From Ariolimax columbianus (taxonomy: Eukaryota > Mollusca > Gastropoda > Stylommatophora > Arionidae), in NCBI GenBank assembly GCA_036924085.1, contig JAVGWX010000019.1, positions 22,606,293-22,670,292 on the forward strand: a stretch of DNA of 64,000 nt, read 5' to 3'. Below the pieces are notes generated by a model that was not told where the DNA came from, ran no database searches, and saw only the letters and a list, made by a program, of their open reading frames with translations. The stretch's first letter is position 1. Every line of letters starts with the position of its first letter. Position numbers and translations under genes: made by a program. Positions 1 through 12,700 of the stretch are shown here, in pieces.

Positions 1-569
1 ATCGGAATGGATCTATGTTGGAGCAAATTTTAATACAAATTAAATTTAGAATAGAAAAGCACAAGAATGTTGGTCGTAAGGAAGTAACATGTTACAAATA
101 TTCATTTGCATATACATTAAACAAAGATCCTATTTGAAATAATATAACACTTTATCTAAAGCTTCAGCAAAGAAATTGTTGATCTTGGGTCACAATGACC
201 TAGGCTTAGTTGAACGAATTGTTGCAGTAACAATGTCATCAGATATGCCAATAATTATGTTACGGTGTCAAGTAAACATGATCCTATTTCTTTCACCTTC
301 CTTATTAATGAAAATGTGAGTTTGAAGGATATCATTGTTCATTCTTAAAATCATATATAGTTATTAAAAATTTAAGTAAAAGTTAACTAATTATTTTCTG
401 CCATAGTTTCTGGTTGATTAAACACAAAATTAAAATTGGAATTATTACTTTGCAAGCATACGCTTGTTGTTGAATTATGGGATTCAAAAGAGTACAATTA
501 AACAATGACTCTCGTATTGACTTCAAACAGACATCTGACCATGTTCATGATTTTTTTTGTTCACTTCAG
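1..569. other. Intron-like sequence upstream of the first visible Ig exon
   Basis: AT-rich sequence without a supported coding exon. It ends in a pyrimidine stretch and TTCACTTCAG, the 3' splice site of the exon that begins at 570. It is therefore probably intron of the Ig gene, whose signal peptide and earlier domains must lie before base 1. Confidence 0.6.
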
Positions 570-738
570 ATGCCCCCAAAATTGCAGTACCTACTTCTGA
601 TGTAATTGGAAACTTACCTCAGACAGTTACTATCAGTTGTTCAATTGATGCTGTACCCCCAGCAACAAGCATTACCTGGCTGAAGAAGGACGTTGACAGC
701 AATAGTACAACAACTGTAGTCATTGGGGGACGAATAAG
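570..738 (+). CDS. Ig gene exon: first half of Ig domain 1
   Basis: Acceptor TTCACTTCAG and donor AG|GTTAGT. The frame reads DAPKIAVP... with TISC (first Ig cysteine) and ITWLKKD (core tryptophan). It ends in phase 2 and joins the next exon to give the continuous text GGRISGGSL, which confirms the junction. It carries an N-glycosylation sequon (SNSTTT). Confidence 0.85.
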
Positions 739-3700
739 GTTAGTTGAAACTTGGTGTAAAGTTTGTTGGTTGAGTTGGTTCTAGAAATGTTGATTAGGAC
801 CTAATCTGCATCTAGATCTATTGTTTGCATGTGTAGAGAAATTGTATATAGGTCTAATGTGTTTTAGCTGAGATATATGTACACATTCTTCTTCAGTTTT
901 CAATTCACTAGAGCAGCAGCTCTCAACCTGTGTTCTGAGAACCTCTGGTGGTCCATGGGGTCCACGAAGGCTTGAACAAAATGTTTTAACTTAACATCTT
1001 TATACTGGTGTAGAAGACTCTGCAGAGTCTGTATTCAACCAGTTTAATTTACATTACCTTGCTCTAAAAGCTATAAGTATCCAATTTGTTCTTAAATGCA
1101 TTAATTGTCCCTGCTTCCCTCCTGTGGCAATGCATTCCACGCATTCACCACTCTGACTAAAAAAATATTTCCTAATATCTAATTTGGAGCTTTTCACATT
1201 TAATATCAAAAGATAAATAGAAAGATATAAAATACAGGAAGACAGAAAAAAAAACAAATACAACAGAAGTTAATTCAGACATTGCCCACACAAACTCAGA
1301 AGAGGACTTTGAAAGTATAAGTGCTTTTTGTAACAACATACTTGTGGGAAAAAATCATTATCTGATTGCTTTAATCTTAAAATTGAGTATAGAAACCATT
1401 TGAAAAAAGGTAGTTAGAACTCAGAATACAAGTTTCAGCTATTAATCCAGATATAACAAGGCTTGCAAGTGAAATGCAGTGTCAGCCTCATCATTAAAGA
1501 AAGTTAACAGTTCAATTAAATTTACAGCAATTTTGACACTGAAGCAGGACCAACATTTATAGGAAGCTTTCTTCTTCCTCTGTGTTCGTTCTCAATCTCC
1601 TGCTACAAAGTCCTGAACAGGGCTTTGCAAGTAGCAGGATTTAGTCCGGAGAACGGAATGTGTTGTGTCGCTAGTTTACAGTTTGACTGCGATATTTGCA
1701 CCTTTCGGTCCAACACATCCATCTTCGGTAGAATAGGGAGCTTTAACATTGATCCTGCCAAGTTGTTAGTCCCAATTGTAATGTTTAAGTACGTTATCTT
1801 GTCTCTTTTTTTACGAATGGATCGAGACTATCAACTGGGACTTAGATGGTCAAACAGTAATGGTCGATAGAGAGTGGTTAGAAATCAACAAATGGCAGTG
1901 TGCCATTACAGCATTGCTGCTTTAAATCACAAAAGTGTGGGTTGTCTTATACGCCATAGGCCTACAACAGTTTAGAAAACACATTTTACAGTTCACTTTT
2001 AACTATAAGATTTTTTTTGGTGGGTATTTGGTCGTTGCTTTACCATCTTTTTAACAATTTAGAGTATTGTTATTGAGCTACGAAAATGGCAAACATGACC
2101 TGAAGTCCTTAGCACAATACATCATAATAGCTTAAACCAACACACAAATTATTTTACTATGAAAAAAATCAGTTAAAAAGAAAAAAACGCAGGTTTGTGT
2201 TACAATTTAAATAAGTTTATGCCTTTTCTTTGTAAAATAAACATACATACAAGTAATTCAGTTCAGTTCATCCCGTAACCCATCAGGTCGTTGGGGCACA
2301 CATGAAGACATGAAAATCCCACGCCAACCCTCTCTGTCTGTCGCCGCCTGACATATCTCACCGGGACGAAGGCCTGACCACTCAGTGGTGTTGTCCACCC
2401 ATCTCTTACTTGGACGTCCTCGCCCCCTCTGTCCCAGTACGGACCCAAAGAGTGTCTAGTTGGTAATTCCGTTGGACCTCGCGACGTGTCCGCACCATGC
2501 CATCTTTCGTCTTTTGATAGCTGTGAACAGATCTTCAAAAGGACCAATAGCGTCTTCAACTCTCTGACGGATTTCTACGTTCGTGAAACGATCTTTATTT
2601 GTAACATTTAGGATTTTTCTATAGCACCTCATTTCCATTGCATGTATCCTGCCCTGGATATCTGCTATAATGGTCCAGGTCTCGCAGGCATACAGAAATA
2701 TTGATAGCACCAAAGAGCGTATTAGTCTGACTTTTATGTCGAGGGCGAGGCGCTTGTCTCGCCATATAGGTTGCAGCCTAGTCAGTGCCGCTGTTGTTTG
2801 TGCTATTCTTGCAATGACCTCTGGTTTCGATCCCTCTTCGCTGATCAATGATCCCAGATATTTGAAACGTTTTACCACCTCAAGTTTCTGCCCATTCACC
2901 TCTATTACAGATTGAAACCCTGCTATGTTATTGGTCATGAGCTTTGTTTTATCTGCATTTATTTCCATAGGGCCGTTCTATCCAATCTACCAATCAACTC
3001 CTGGAGTTCCCTTTCTGTGCCTGCCAATACATCAATATCATCAGCAAAGCGGAAGTTTGTGATAAGCCTGTCACCTATTTTAACCGTGCCAACATGTCCT
3101 TTTAAGGTCGTCTCCATTATTCTCTCCAAGAATATATTGAAGAGTGTGGGGGAAAGTATACATCCCTGTCGTACGGAATTAATTGCCTAGCGTTCCCTCT
3201 ACTGAGACTGCGCTTGTCGCCTGCTTATAAAGGTTTGCAATTACCCTCACAATATCACTGTTGAACTTATAATGCCTTATTGTTGATCATAGCGCCGCAT
3301 GCCACACTCTGTCAAACGCCTTTCTAAAGTCAATGAAGGCATGGTAGAGTTGTTGATGATACTCCGAGTACTTCTCATTCAGTAGCCGAAGATTAAATAT
3401 CTGCTCGATGGTACTCCTTCCCGTTCGAAAGCCCGCTTGTTCTTCGGCAATGATATTCTCTGCCTGTGGATTCAGTCTGTTAAGCATAATTCTCAAGAGA
3501 ACTTTACTTGGATGACTTATCAGACTGATTGTTCAATAGTTCTGACACATGTTTAGGTTTCCTGATTTAGGCAGTGGTAAAATGACTGATTTTGTCCAGC
3601 AGGTGGGCCACTCTCCTGTCTGCCAAATTCTATTGCAGATGTATGTCAGGGTATTAATTGTTGCCCCACCTCCCACTTGTAGGAGCTCTGCGGGAATATT

Positions 3701-6700
3701 ATCAACATCTACAGCCTTCCCTCTCTTCAGCATGTGCATGGCTTCATATACTTCTTCCCTTGTTATCGTTTGATTTTCTTCTATTAGACTCACTTCAGGA
3801 GACATTGCATTGCTTGGGTCACCTCGACCTTCATGCTTATATAGCTCCGAACAGTACTCTGTCCAGCGCTCACGAATGTCTTGAGCTTCTATGAGACATT
3901 TCCCACTCTTGTTCTGAATCGTTGTATTTCGACTTTGTACAGGCCTTACTAAGTCCTTGACTAATTTATATGCTCCCTTGGCATCATTTCTTCCCTGATT
4001 TTGTTCGATATCTGCGCACTGAGTCGTTATCCAATCCACCTTGGCCTGTTTCATCTTGGTCTTTATGGTTCCATTTATCTCTCTATATCGCTGAATCCCA
4101 TCTAGTGTTTTCTTCGCTCTCTTCATTTGTCGTCTCGTGTCACATAAATCCAGTAATATACAACATAAAAATGTTAATCTTGTACCAACATTTTGGTTCA
4201 TGCGTGAATATAAGACGACCCCTATGTTTCAAGGACGAAACTGACAAAAATCCCTTATCTTATTTTGGGTAAATACATTAGTTGGACTTCTTTTACATTA
4301 GTATTGAACAGTCTAATTATATTCTTGTGGAAGAATATCTCCTTCCTTTTGTGTTGTAATTATTTTTTTTACTTACTCCAGCTGGAGCATAAGGCCACCT
4401 CTGCAGTTGGCATCCTTTAAAGAGACTGCAATAAAACACTTTGCATGCCTTCAAACTGGTTGTTTCTGTAGCAATTTGTTTTGTATTATGAGGTTTCTAG
4501 TCCCACACACAACTCTCTTTAGTCACCTTTCATGGATTGCATATGACGGTGTATTGAACCTATTTTTTTCTCCCTATTATGGGGTCCTTGGATCATCTTA
4601 CATATCTGCTAGTCGTTGATATTTAATTTAATTCTTTTAAATTGTCCATCTCTGAACCAATGATTTAACTAAATTTGTACATTTTTTTTTACAATTGTTT
4701 TACAATTCATTAGAGCAGTGGTTCTCAATCTGTGGGGGTCCACAAAGATATGACAATTGCAAGAAAATAAATAGAAACAATAATATTAATACAAAACCAA
4801 CAAGTACAACAGGTGAAAAATTTCACATACCTGGGTAACATTATCTCAGCAAAGATGGCATGGAAATTTAAAACAGATGTAATAAATAAAGTTGAATCAT
4901 TGGGCAAATGTCTCCGATATTACTATGTAAGCATGTGATAATTGATATTAAAAAAACGCTATACAATGCAATATTCCTACCAACATTGTGCTATCTGTGC
5001 CAGAATTGGACATTAACAAACAAAAATAAAAGAAACATCATAACAACAGAGATGAAATGCCTGTGCAGACTGCTTGGAGTAACAAGAATGGACAGAATCA
5101 GAAACAAAGATATTAGGAGACAAGTAGGTACAACACCAGTGCTAGACCTCATCAAGATACAGCAAACCAAATGGTTTGGCCACAACCAGATAGTATCCCT
5201 CAGAAAACAATGCTACACAGATACAATGGATACAAAGTCAAGGGCCGATCATGCAATAGATGTATAGGAGAAATAACAGAAGCAGTAACCCTTCCAGTGT
5301 ACGAAGAACATACTAGGGGCCGGTCAACAAACCTCTTCATAACCTGATGTTGAAAGTCACAAGCACATACTAGGGGCCGGTCAACAAACCTCTTCATAAC
5401 CTGATGTTGAAAGTCACAAGCACATACTAGGGGCCGGTCAACAAACCTCTTCATAACCTGATGTTGAAAGTCACAAGCACATACTAGGGGCCGGTCAACA
5501 AACCTCTTCATAACCTGATGTTGAAAGTCACAAGCACATACTAGGGGCCGGTCAACAAACCTCTTCATAACCTGATGTTGAAAGTCACAAGCACATACTA
5601 GGGGCCGGTCAACAAACCTCTTCATAACCTGATGTTGAAAGTCACAAGCACATACTAGGGGCCGGTCAACAAACCTCTTCATAACCTGATGTTGAAAGTC
5701 ACAAGCACATACTAGGGGCCGGTCAACAAACCTCTTCATAACCTGATGTTGAAAGTCACAAGCACATACTAGGGGCCGGTCAACAAACCTCTTCATAACC
5801 TGATGTTGAAAGTCACAAGCACATACTAGGGGCCGGTCAACAAACCTCTTCATAACCTGATGTTGAAAGTCACAAGCACATACTAGGGGCCGGTCAACAA
5901 ACCTCTTCATAACCTGATGTTGAAAGTCACAAGCACATACTAGGGGCCGGTCAACAAACCTCTTCATAACCTGATGTTGAAAGTCACAAGCACATACTAG
6001 GGGCCGGTCAACAAACCTCTTCATAACCTGATGTTGAAAGTCACAAGCACATACTAGGGGCCGGTCAACAAACCTCTTCATAACCTGATGTTGAAAGTCA
6101 CAAGCACATACTAGGGGCCGGTCAACAAACCTCTTCATAACCTGATGTTGAAAGTCACAAGCACATACTAGGGGCCGGTCAACAAACCTCTTCATAACCT
6201 GATGTTGAAAGTCACAAGCACATACTAGGGGCCGGTCAACAAACCTCTTCATAACCTGATGTTGAAAGTCACAAGCACATACTAGGGGCCGGTCAACAAA
6301 CCTCTTCATAACCTGATGTTGAAAGTCACAAGCACATACTAGGGGCCGGTCAACAAACCTCTTCATAACCTGATGTTGAAAGTCACAAGCACATACTAGG
6401 GGCCGGTCAACAAACCTCTTCATAACCTGATGTTGAAAGTCACAAGCACATACTAGGGGCCGGTCAACAAACCTCTTCATAACCTGATGTTGAAAGTCAC
6501 AAGCACATACTAGGGGCCGGTCAACAAACCTCTTCATAACCTGATGTTGAAAGTCACAAGAACATACTAGGGGCCGGTCAACAAACCTCTTCATAACCTG
6601 ATGTTGAAAGTCACAAGCAGGACAAAGAGCAAAAAGAAGTACATTTATTCATATCAGCTTTTGCATTTCTTTGACTTGTACGTCTATTTGTCTCCATGAT

Positions 6701-9700
6701 ATCAATCCACTTGTTGTTCCACAGCGGAGGAAGTCTCTTAACACCAAGCTTAAATATCAGTGATCTTAAGATTGAAGATGCTGCTACCTACTTATGTGTA
6801 GCATCAAACGGTGTTGATGAAACCACAAGTAACCCAGTGATCCTTCAAGTTCATTGTAAGTATACCACTGTCTCTAAGTCAGTGTAGGTACATTCTACTG
6901 GATTACTGGACAACCCGTTCTTCAGCGGCGGTTACACCGCCAGGATAACAACTTCTCTTCCAATGGTCTATGTCTTGGGCGATGGTGGACCAGTGGATAA
7001 TGGGTCATCCATCTGTGGCATCGTGAATGTTATTGCGGGATGCAATAGTCTGACCAATGTGTTGGTGGTAGTCCCCGTGGCCGTTTATTGTCTTTGGGGT
7101 ACCATATTGCTGTTGCTGTGCTCCATCGATCGTCCGTTCTTCGCAGTAAGTGACCTCCCCAGCAATGTTTCATCTTGTCCACATAAATAACTGCATCTTC
7201 CACCAGGGAAAATTGATGTATGTCCGAGTTATGAAAACCTTTTGTGCACTGGTTATGAAGTGTGAGGTCGACCATGTGTCTCTCAAGTTAGGCTTGGGTC
7301 ACTCTGTTTTCCTCCATTGCCTTTGTGAGTATCCATGTTTCTGCCGCATAATATATTGCAAGTAGTTACTGTAGGTACATTCCCTCAGGAAAATTAAATT
7401 ACACTGTTCAAGATTATTCTAAAATGGGTACTACTATAGGGCCCAGACGCATTGCACATAACTCAAGGCATCACGTGCAGACTTTCACCAACAGATGTCT
7501 CTGCTGCATACTTTACCAATCAATCAGCAATCAACCTTTACTGCCTTTTCATGTTTCAGGTCTTCAACAAATATATGCCAAGTCTTCCTGTCATGGACTA
7601 TCTGCGCCACTTCAATCCATGTCTTCAAAGTCTCTTTGATATTTGCTTCAATCTCTCTCCATCATGAATGAGTAGACTTTTCTTGCCTTAGAGACTACCT
7701 TGTAATTCTATAAACTGGTTTCCTTAACTGTACCGACAATGCGTTAAAAAATAATTAATTTCCTCATACAGCTGCCATTATTTTTCAGCGCATAACATTT
7801 TCTGCAATTTTTGTGACGTCAGTCAATTTGGATCAATGTTAGTGCTGTAAAGGTATGACCTATCCAATGCCTTTTCATCATTTCCTGTTCCATCAATATT
7901 TGACTATTTCTCTTCCACAGATCCGCACTAGTGATCTTTTTGTTTCTACCCTTCTATTCTGCACAGACATCCCTTTATAAAAGTCTGCATCTTTGTTGTT
8001 ATCCTTTGTTTTTGTAACTCTCCACATTTCAGAGACAAACAATAGAACCAACTTTACATTGGCGTTGATAGATTCTTATTTTCATGCTATATTTCATTTC
8101 TTTTGATTTCTATAGTTCTTTTTGTATTAGTATTCTGACATCTGTATGTCTAAATTTCATATTTTATATTATGTATCAAATCAGATATAATCATAGGCTC
8201 AGGTGCCATAGCATTTAATGAACGGTATCACTTCCAGAATGCCGGCATTCACCAAATAGCTATCTTCATTTGCATACTTTATATTAGATCCCCAAATTTA
8301 CTAATAAACCCAGACTTGTGGAAGAGAACAAGTCAAAAAGCAATGTAGCTGGAGATTAAGGAGAGAAAGCTGAATTGTATGGGAAACACCTGCAGGAAAA
8401 AACATCAAAATAACCTGATGAGCACAAGATTTATAAATTCCATAGGGAAGAGAAGAACAAGGAGACAAAAGAGAAACTGAACAACAGCAGTGAAAAATAA
8501 AGCCAAAGCAGCTGGAATCTTTTGGGCAGAATTCAAGAAAATGGCCCAACATAGAAATTGGATGAAAGTGACCCTGCAGCCCTTTGTTCTTATTTAATAA
8601 TAAGAGGAAAAACAAACGAACGAACATATTTGACGATAAGAATAATATAATTCACCTGAGTGGAGCCCAGGTTGAATACACTAGGATCCATGTAACCTTT
8701 AAAGCATGTCATCAAAGATGACTAAACAGAGTTGTGTATGGAGCTGCCAACCATATCATGTAACACCATTGTTATTGAAAGCACTACTGCCAATGCTCGG
8801 ATATAGACTTCCTGTATAGGGACCAGCTGTAGTTATGGTCCTATGCTTTATTTGGAGTGAAAAGACGAGTCAGTCAAGTAATTATTATTTCATTTTCTCA
8901 GACAAGCCTATCATCATCAACGTTAACTCAACTCCAGAAGTTTTGAAGATTGGAGACAAATTCCAACTCACTTGTGCTGCAATTGCATATCCAGAAGAAA
9001 TCCGCTATGAATGGTATCAAGGTGCTGTCAAGGTAGCAAGCACACCTGAATACACAAAGCTAGATGCCAGTGTTTCAGACTACGCTGACTTTAGGTAAGA
9101 ATATGGCAATTTGTTCAATTTATGGACACAACTCAAATGATATGAGGCATGTTCAAATGAAACCGGACCAAACTGTAATATGTGAACATACATACGATGC
9201 GCATGATGACGTCACTTCTAGTGTAAACAGCACATACTAACTGTCAAGTTTGCAAAATTTCATTATCCTGCGACTCATGGTTTCCTAAGCAGACCGTTGA
9301 AAACATGGCGGGTTTGATTCAAAATCTGTCCAGAGTTGATCAGCGAGCGGCGATTCGGTTTCTAGCAGCTGAAGAATGTCGACCAGTTGACATTGATCAC
9401 AGAATGCAGGCAGTGTATGGTGACAAAATTGTGTTGAAGACAACAGTGAAGAACTGGACAATGATGTTTAAACAAGGACATGGGATCAAGATGCCAAGCA
9501 GTAGCTGCAGTGGTCAGCGACCCATAGCTGACTGCTAGCGTCAGGGCCGGCGAACGAGAGCTGCCAAGACCCTTCTACACTTCCACGGGGTGATCCTGGA
9601 TAACAGGCTGCAGCTGAGCGGACTGATTAAGGAGAGGAGATCCAAGAGGGAATGCTAACCCAGTACTCAAAAAATGCTTGCTGAAGTCGGATGTGTTGGA

Positions 9701-12700
9701 CCGAAAGGTAGAAATATCGCAGTCAAGCTGTAAACTACGACACAGCGCATTCCATTCTATAGACTACATTCTGTTACTTAAGCCCTTTCAGGGTTTGGTA
9801 GCGGGAGATAAAGAATGAACGAAGCCAGCCAAGCTAAACAAGGACATGAGTTGACGAAAGATCTTCCTAGACCAGATCAGGTGCATATTGTTGTGTTAAC
9901 TCACGTACTTCTTTAAACATTGTTGTCCAGCTCTTCACTGTCCTCTTCGACACACTTTTGTCACCATACACTGCCTGCATTCTGTGATGAATGTCAACTG
10001 GTCGACATCCTTCAGCTGTTAGAAACTGAATCACCGCTTGGGGATCAACTCTGGATGAATTCTGTATCATACCCGCCATGTATTTAACAATCTGCTAAGG
10101 AAACTGAGTTGGAATATAAACAAATTTTGCAAACTTGATTGTTGGTATGTGCTGTTTACAACAGAAGTGATGTCATCATGTGCATCATATATATGTTCAC
10201 TTGTTGCAGTTTGGTCCAGTTTCATTTGAACACGCCTCGCAATAGAGCTGGTAGTAGAATTGGTTGAGGGTGAGCTCTCAACTTCTAAATGCACCAAGGC
10301 ATGTGTAACAGTTAAAAAAAACCATCTCTTTGTCATCTCACAGTGGGGCTGTTCCTACTAACAGAAAAAGGGCAGAGGTGTGTCTCTAATGCCATATACA
10401 TATAATATTCTGGGTAGATTAAGCCATTAAACGTAGACTGTTATTTACTTCAGAGAACAAAAACTCCACAAATCATCTGATGCCCCGCAGGCAGTCTGGT
10501 GACAGCCAGTCTAGAAAGAGTTACCCAAAATAAAAAAATTCTTGCCAAAAGCAGACGTGTGTCTGAATGGTGCAGATATCGTACTCCAACTGTAAACTGC
10601 AGCATAATGCATTTTAGGCTAAAAAATCTGAAAAAGCTCAAATGAATAAGAAGAAGTTTATGAACAAGGTTGATTGTATACTGGATAATATTTAGTAAAT
10701 TTCAGAGCAGTAGTTGGCCATGTGTTATAATATATTTATAGAAAATGCTTCATACATATATTTATTAAGAAAAGAATTTTGAAAGAGTTATACACAAGTT
10801 CAATGGTGTGCATCATATATTTGTAATGTTGAAAATAAGTATGAAATGCTCAAATTATGTTTTAGGTATTCTAAATATGTTTGAAATGTTTAGAATAGGT
10901 TAAAAATGTTGAGTATAGGTTTGATGGTGTCAGTATAAGTTTGAAATATTAAGCGTATGTTTCAAATGTTCATAATTTGGTTTGAAATTTTCAAAATATA
11001 ATTGAAATGTTAAAAGTAGGTTATAAATATTCATTATGCACTTCAGTTGCTCAATATATGCTTTAAAGTATCTTTATATTTAATTTCAATTTTCAGAACA
11101 GTGTTGAAATAGGTATCACATTTTCAGTATAGATTTGATTTGTTAAGTGTTAGAAATCTTCAATAAATGTAAGAAATGCCATAAATGGGTTGAACATTCT
11201 AAAAATAGGTTTGAACTGTTAAAAATAGATTAAAAATGATGTTAGAAATGATCAGTATAATTGAAAATGTTCAGTATATGTTAGGAATGTTCAGTATATG
11301 CTAGAAATGTTCAGTATATGTTAGAAATGTTTAGTATATGTTAGAAATGTTCAGTATATGCAAGAAATGTTCAGTATATGTTAGAAATGTTCAGTATATG
11401 CTAGAAATGTTCAGTATATGCTAGAAATGTTCAGAATAGTTATAAATGATCAGTGTAGTTAGAAATGTTCATTATAGGTTTGAATGCTCAATTTAGGTTT
11501 GAATTATGAGTGATGGTTAGAAATGTCCAGTATAAGAAAGAATTATAAAAAATAAGTTATAAATGTGAATTAGTCAATTTGAACTGTTAAAAATAGGTTT
11601 GAATTGTTAAAATAGGTAAGAAATGTAAAAAATTATGAGTGAAATATAATAAACTAGATTTGATATGTTCAAATGTGGTTACAAACTTTAAGTATAGGTT
11701 TGAAATATTAAAAGTATTTGCTAAATGTAGTTTGGTGGCCTTCTGGTGAGTAATAGCCTTAAGCTACGTATTGTTTATATGTCAACATATTGAAATGAAC
11801 ATAATGCTTTTATTACACATTGCCACCATTACTTTTATGTTCAGAATTAATATGGCAGTGTTTTTATAAATGTCAGAATGTAGAGATTTCACATAGTCAA
11901 GTTTTTTCACACTCCTTTCAGTCTTGGGCTGTAAATGCTTTTTTTTTCGCTTAGATGTTTTATTACCAGTTCCACAGTATATGCATGCTTTCTTTTCAAA
12001 TCCAGCATATCTGGATGGCATTTTTAAATCATTAAGAATCAATAGCTGATTTAAAAAAAATGTGTTTTATAGTTTTGCTTATTGATACTTATTAAACCTA
12101 TATATTTTCATTGAGCGTTTGACATTCCAAACCTTTTTTAACACACATAAAAAACATGCTGGTTTGTTGTTTTTAATGGTTTTTTTCCTCCCAGCTAGTA
12201 AAATTTGCATTGTTAGGGTGTGCAGGTTTTCATCAGGTGCCCATTGACATGTATGGTCATGCTTCTTTGACTAACCAAAATACTTTATTACAGATGCAGA
12301 GTCACAAACCGTGTTGGAGTCTCCTTATCTGATTCCATCACACCCAACATCCAGTGTGAGCATACATTATTTTATATTGTGTTTTTTTTTTTTTAACATA
12401 ATTGAGAAATCTTTTATTGCTAACATAACTCCGTAGTGTTTTGTCGGGTTTACATTAATATAGTTGTAGATATGGTGTTGTTGAGTCGGGTTTACGTAAA
12501 TATAGTTATAGATATGGTGTTGTTGAGTGCCCACAATCAGTAGCATTACTCTTTTGTGCGCCCTAAAAAGGATGTAAAGTGTTGGGTTTTAGTAGCTTTC
12601 CTCACATCCTGAACATGCTGATGGTGGATCGGTGTCCTCCAGATGGTCGTGCTATGCTTGGCTTTGTCTGCGTGTCGCTCACCACTACGCGGATTACATT

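Noticed and set aside
5200..6594. 464-codon - strand frame
   Set aside because: It is the 57-bp minisatellite read in its one open frame; no start context, no complex sequence and no splice link.
5308..6619. CRISPR-like regular array
   Set aside because: Units are directly adjacent with no unique spacers, and the genome is eukaryotic.
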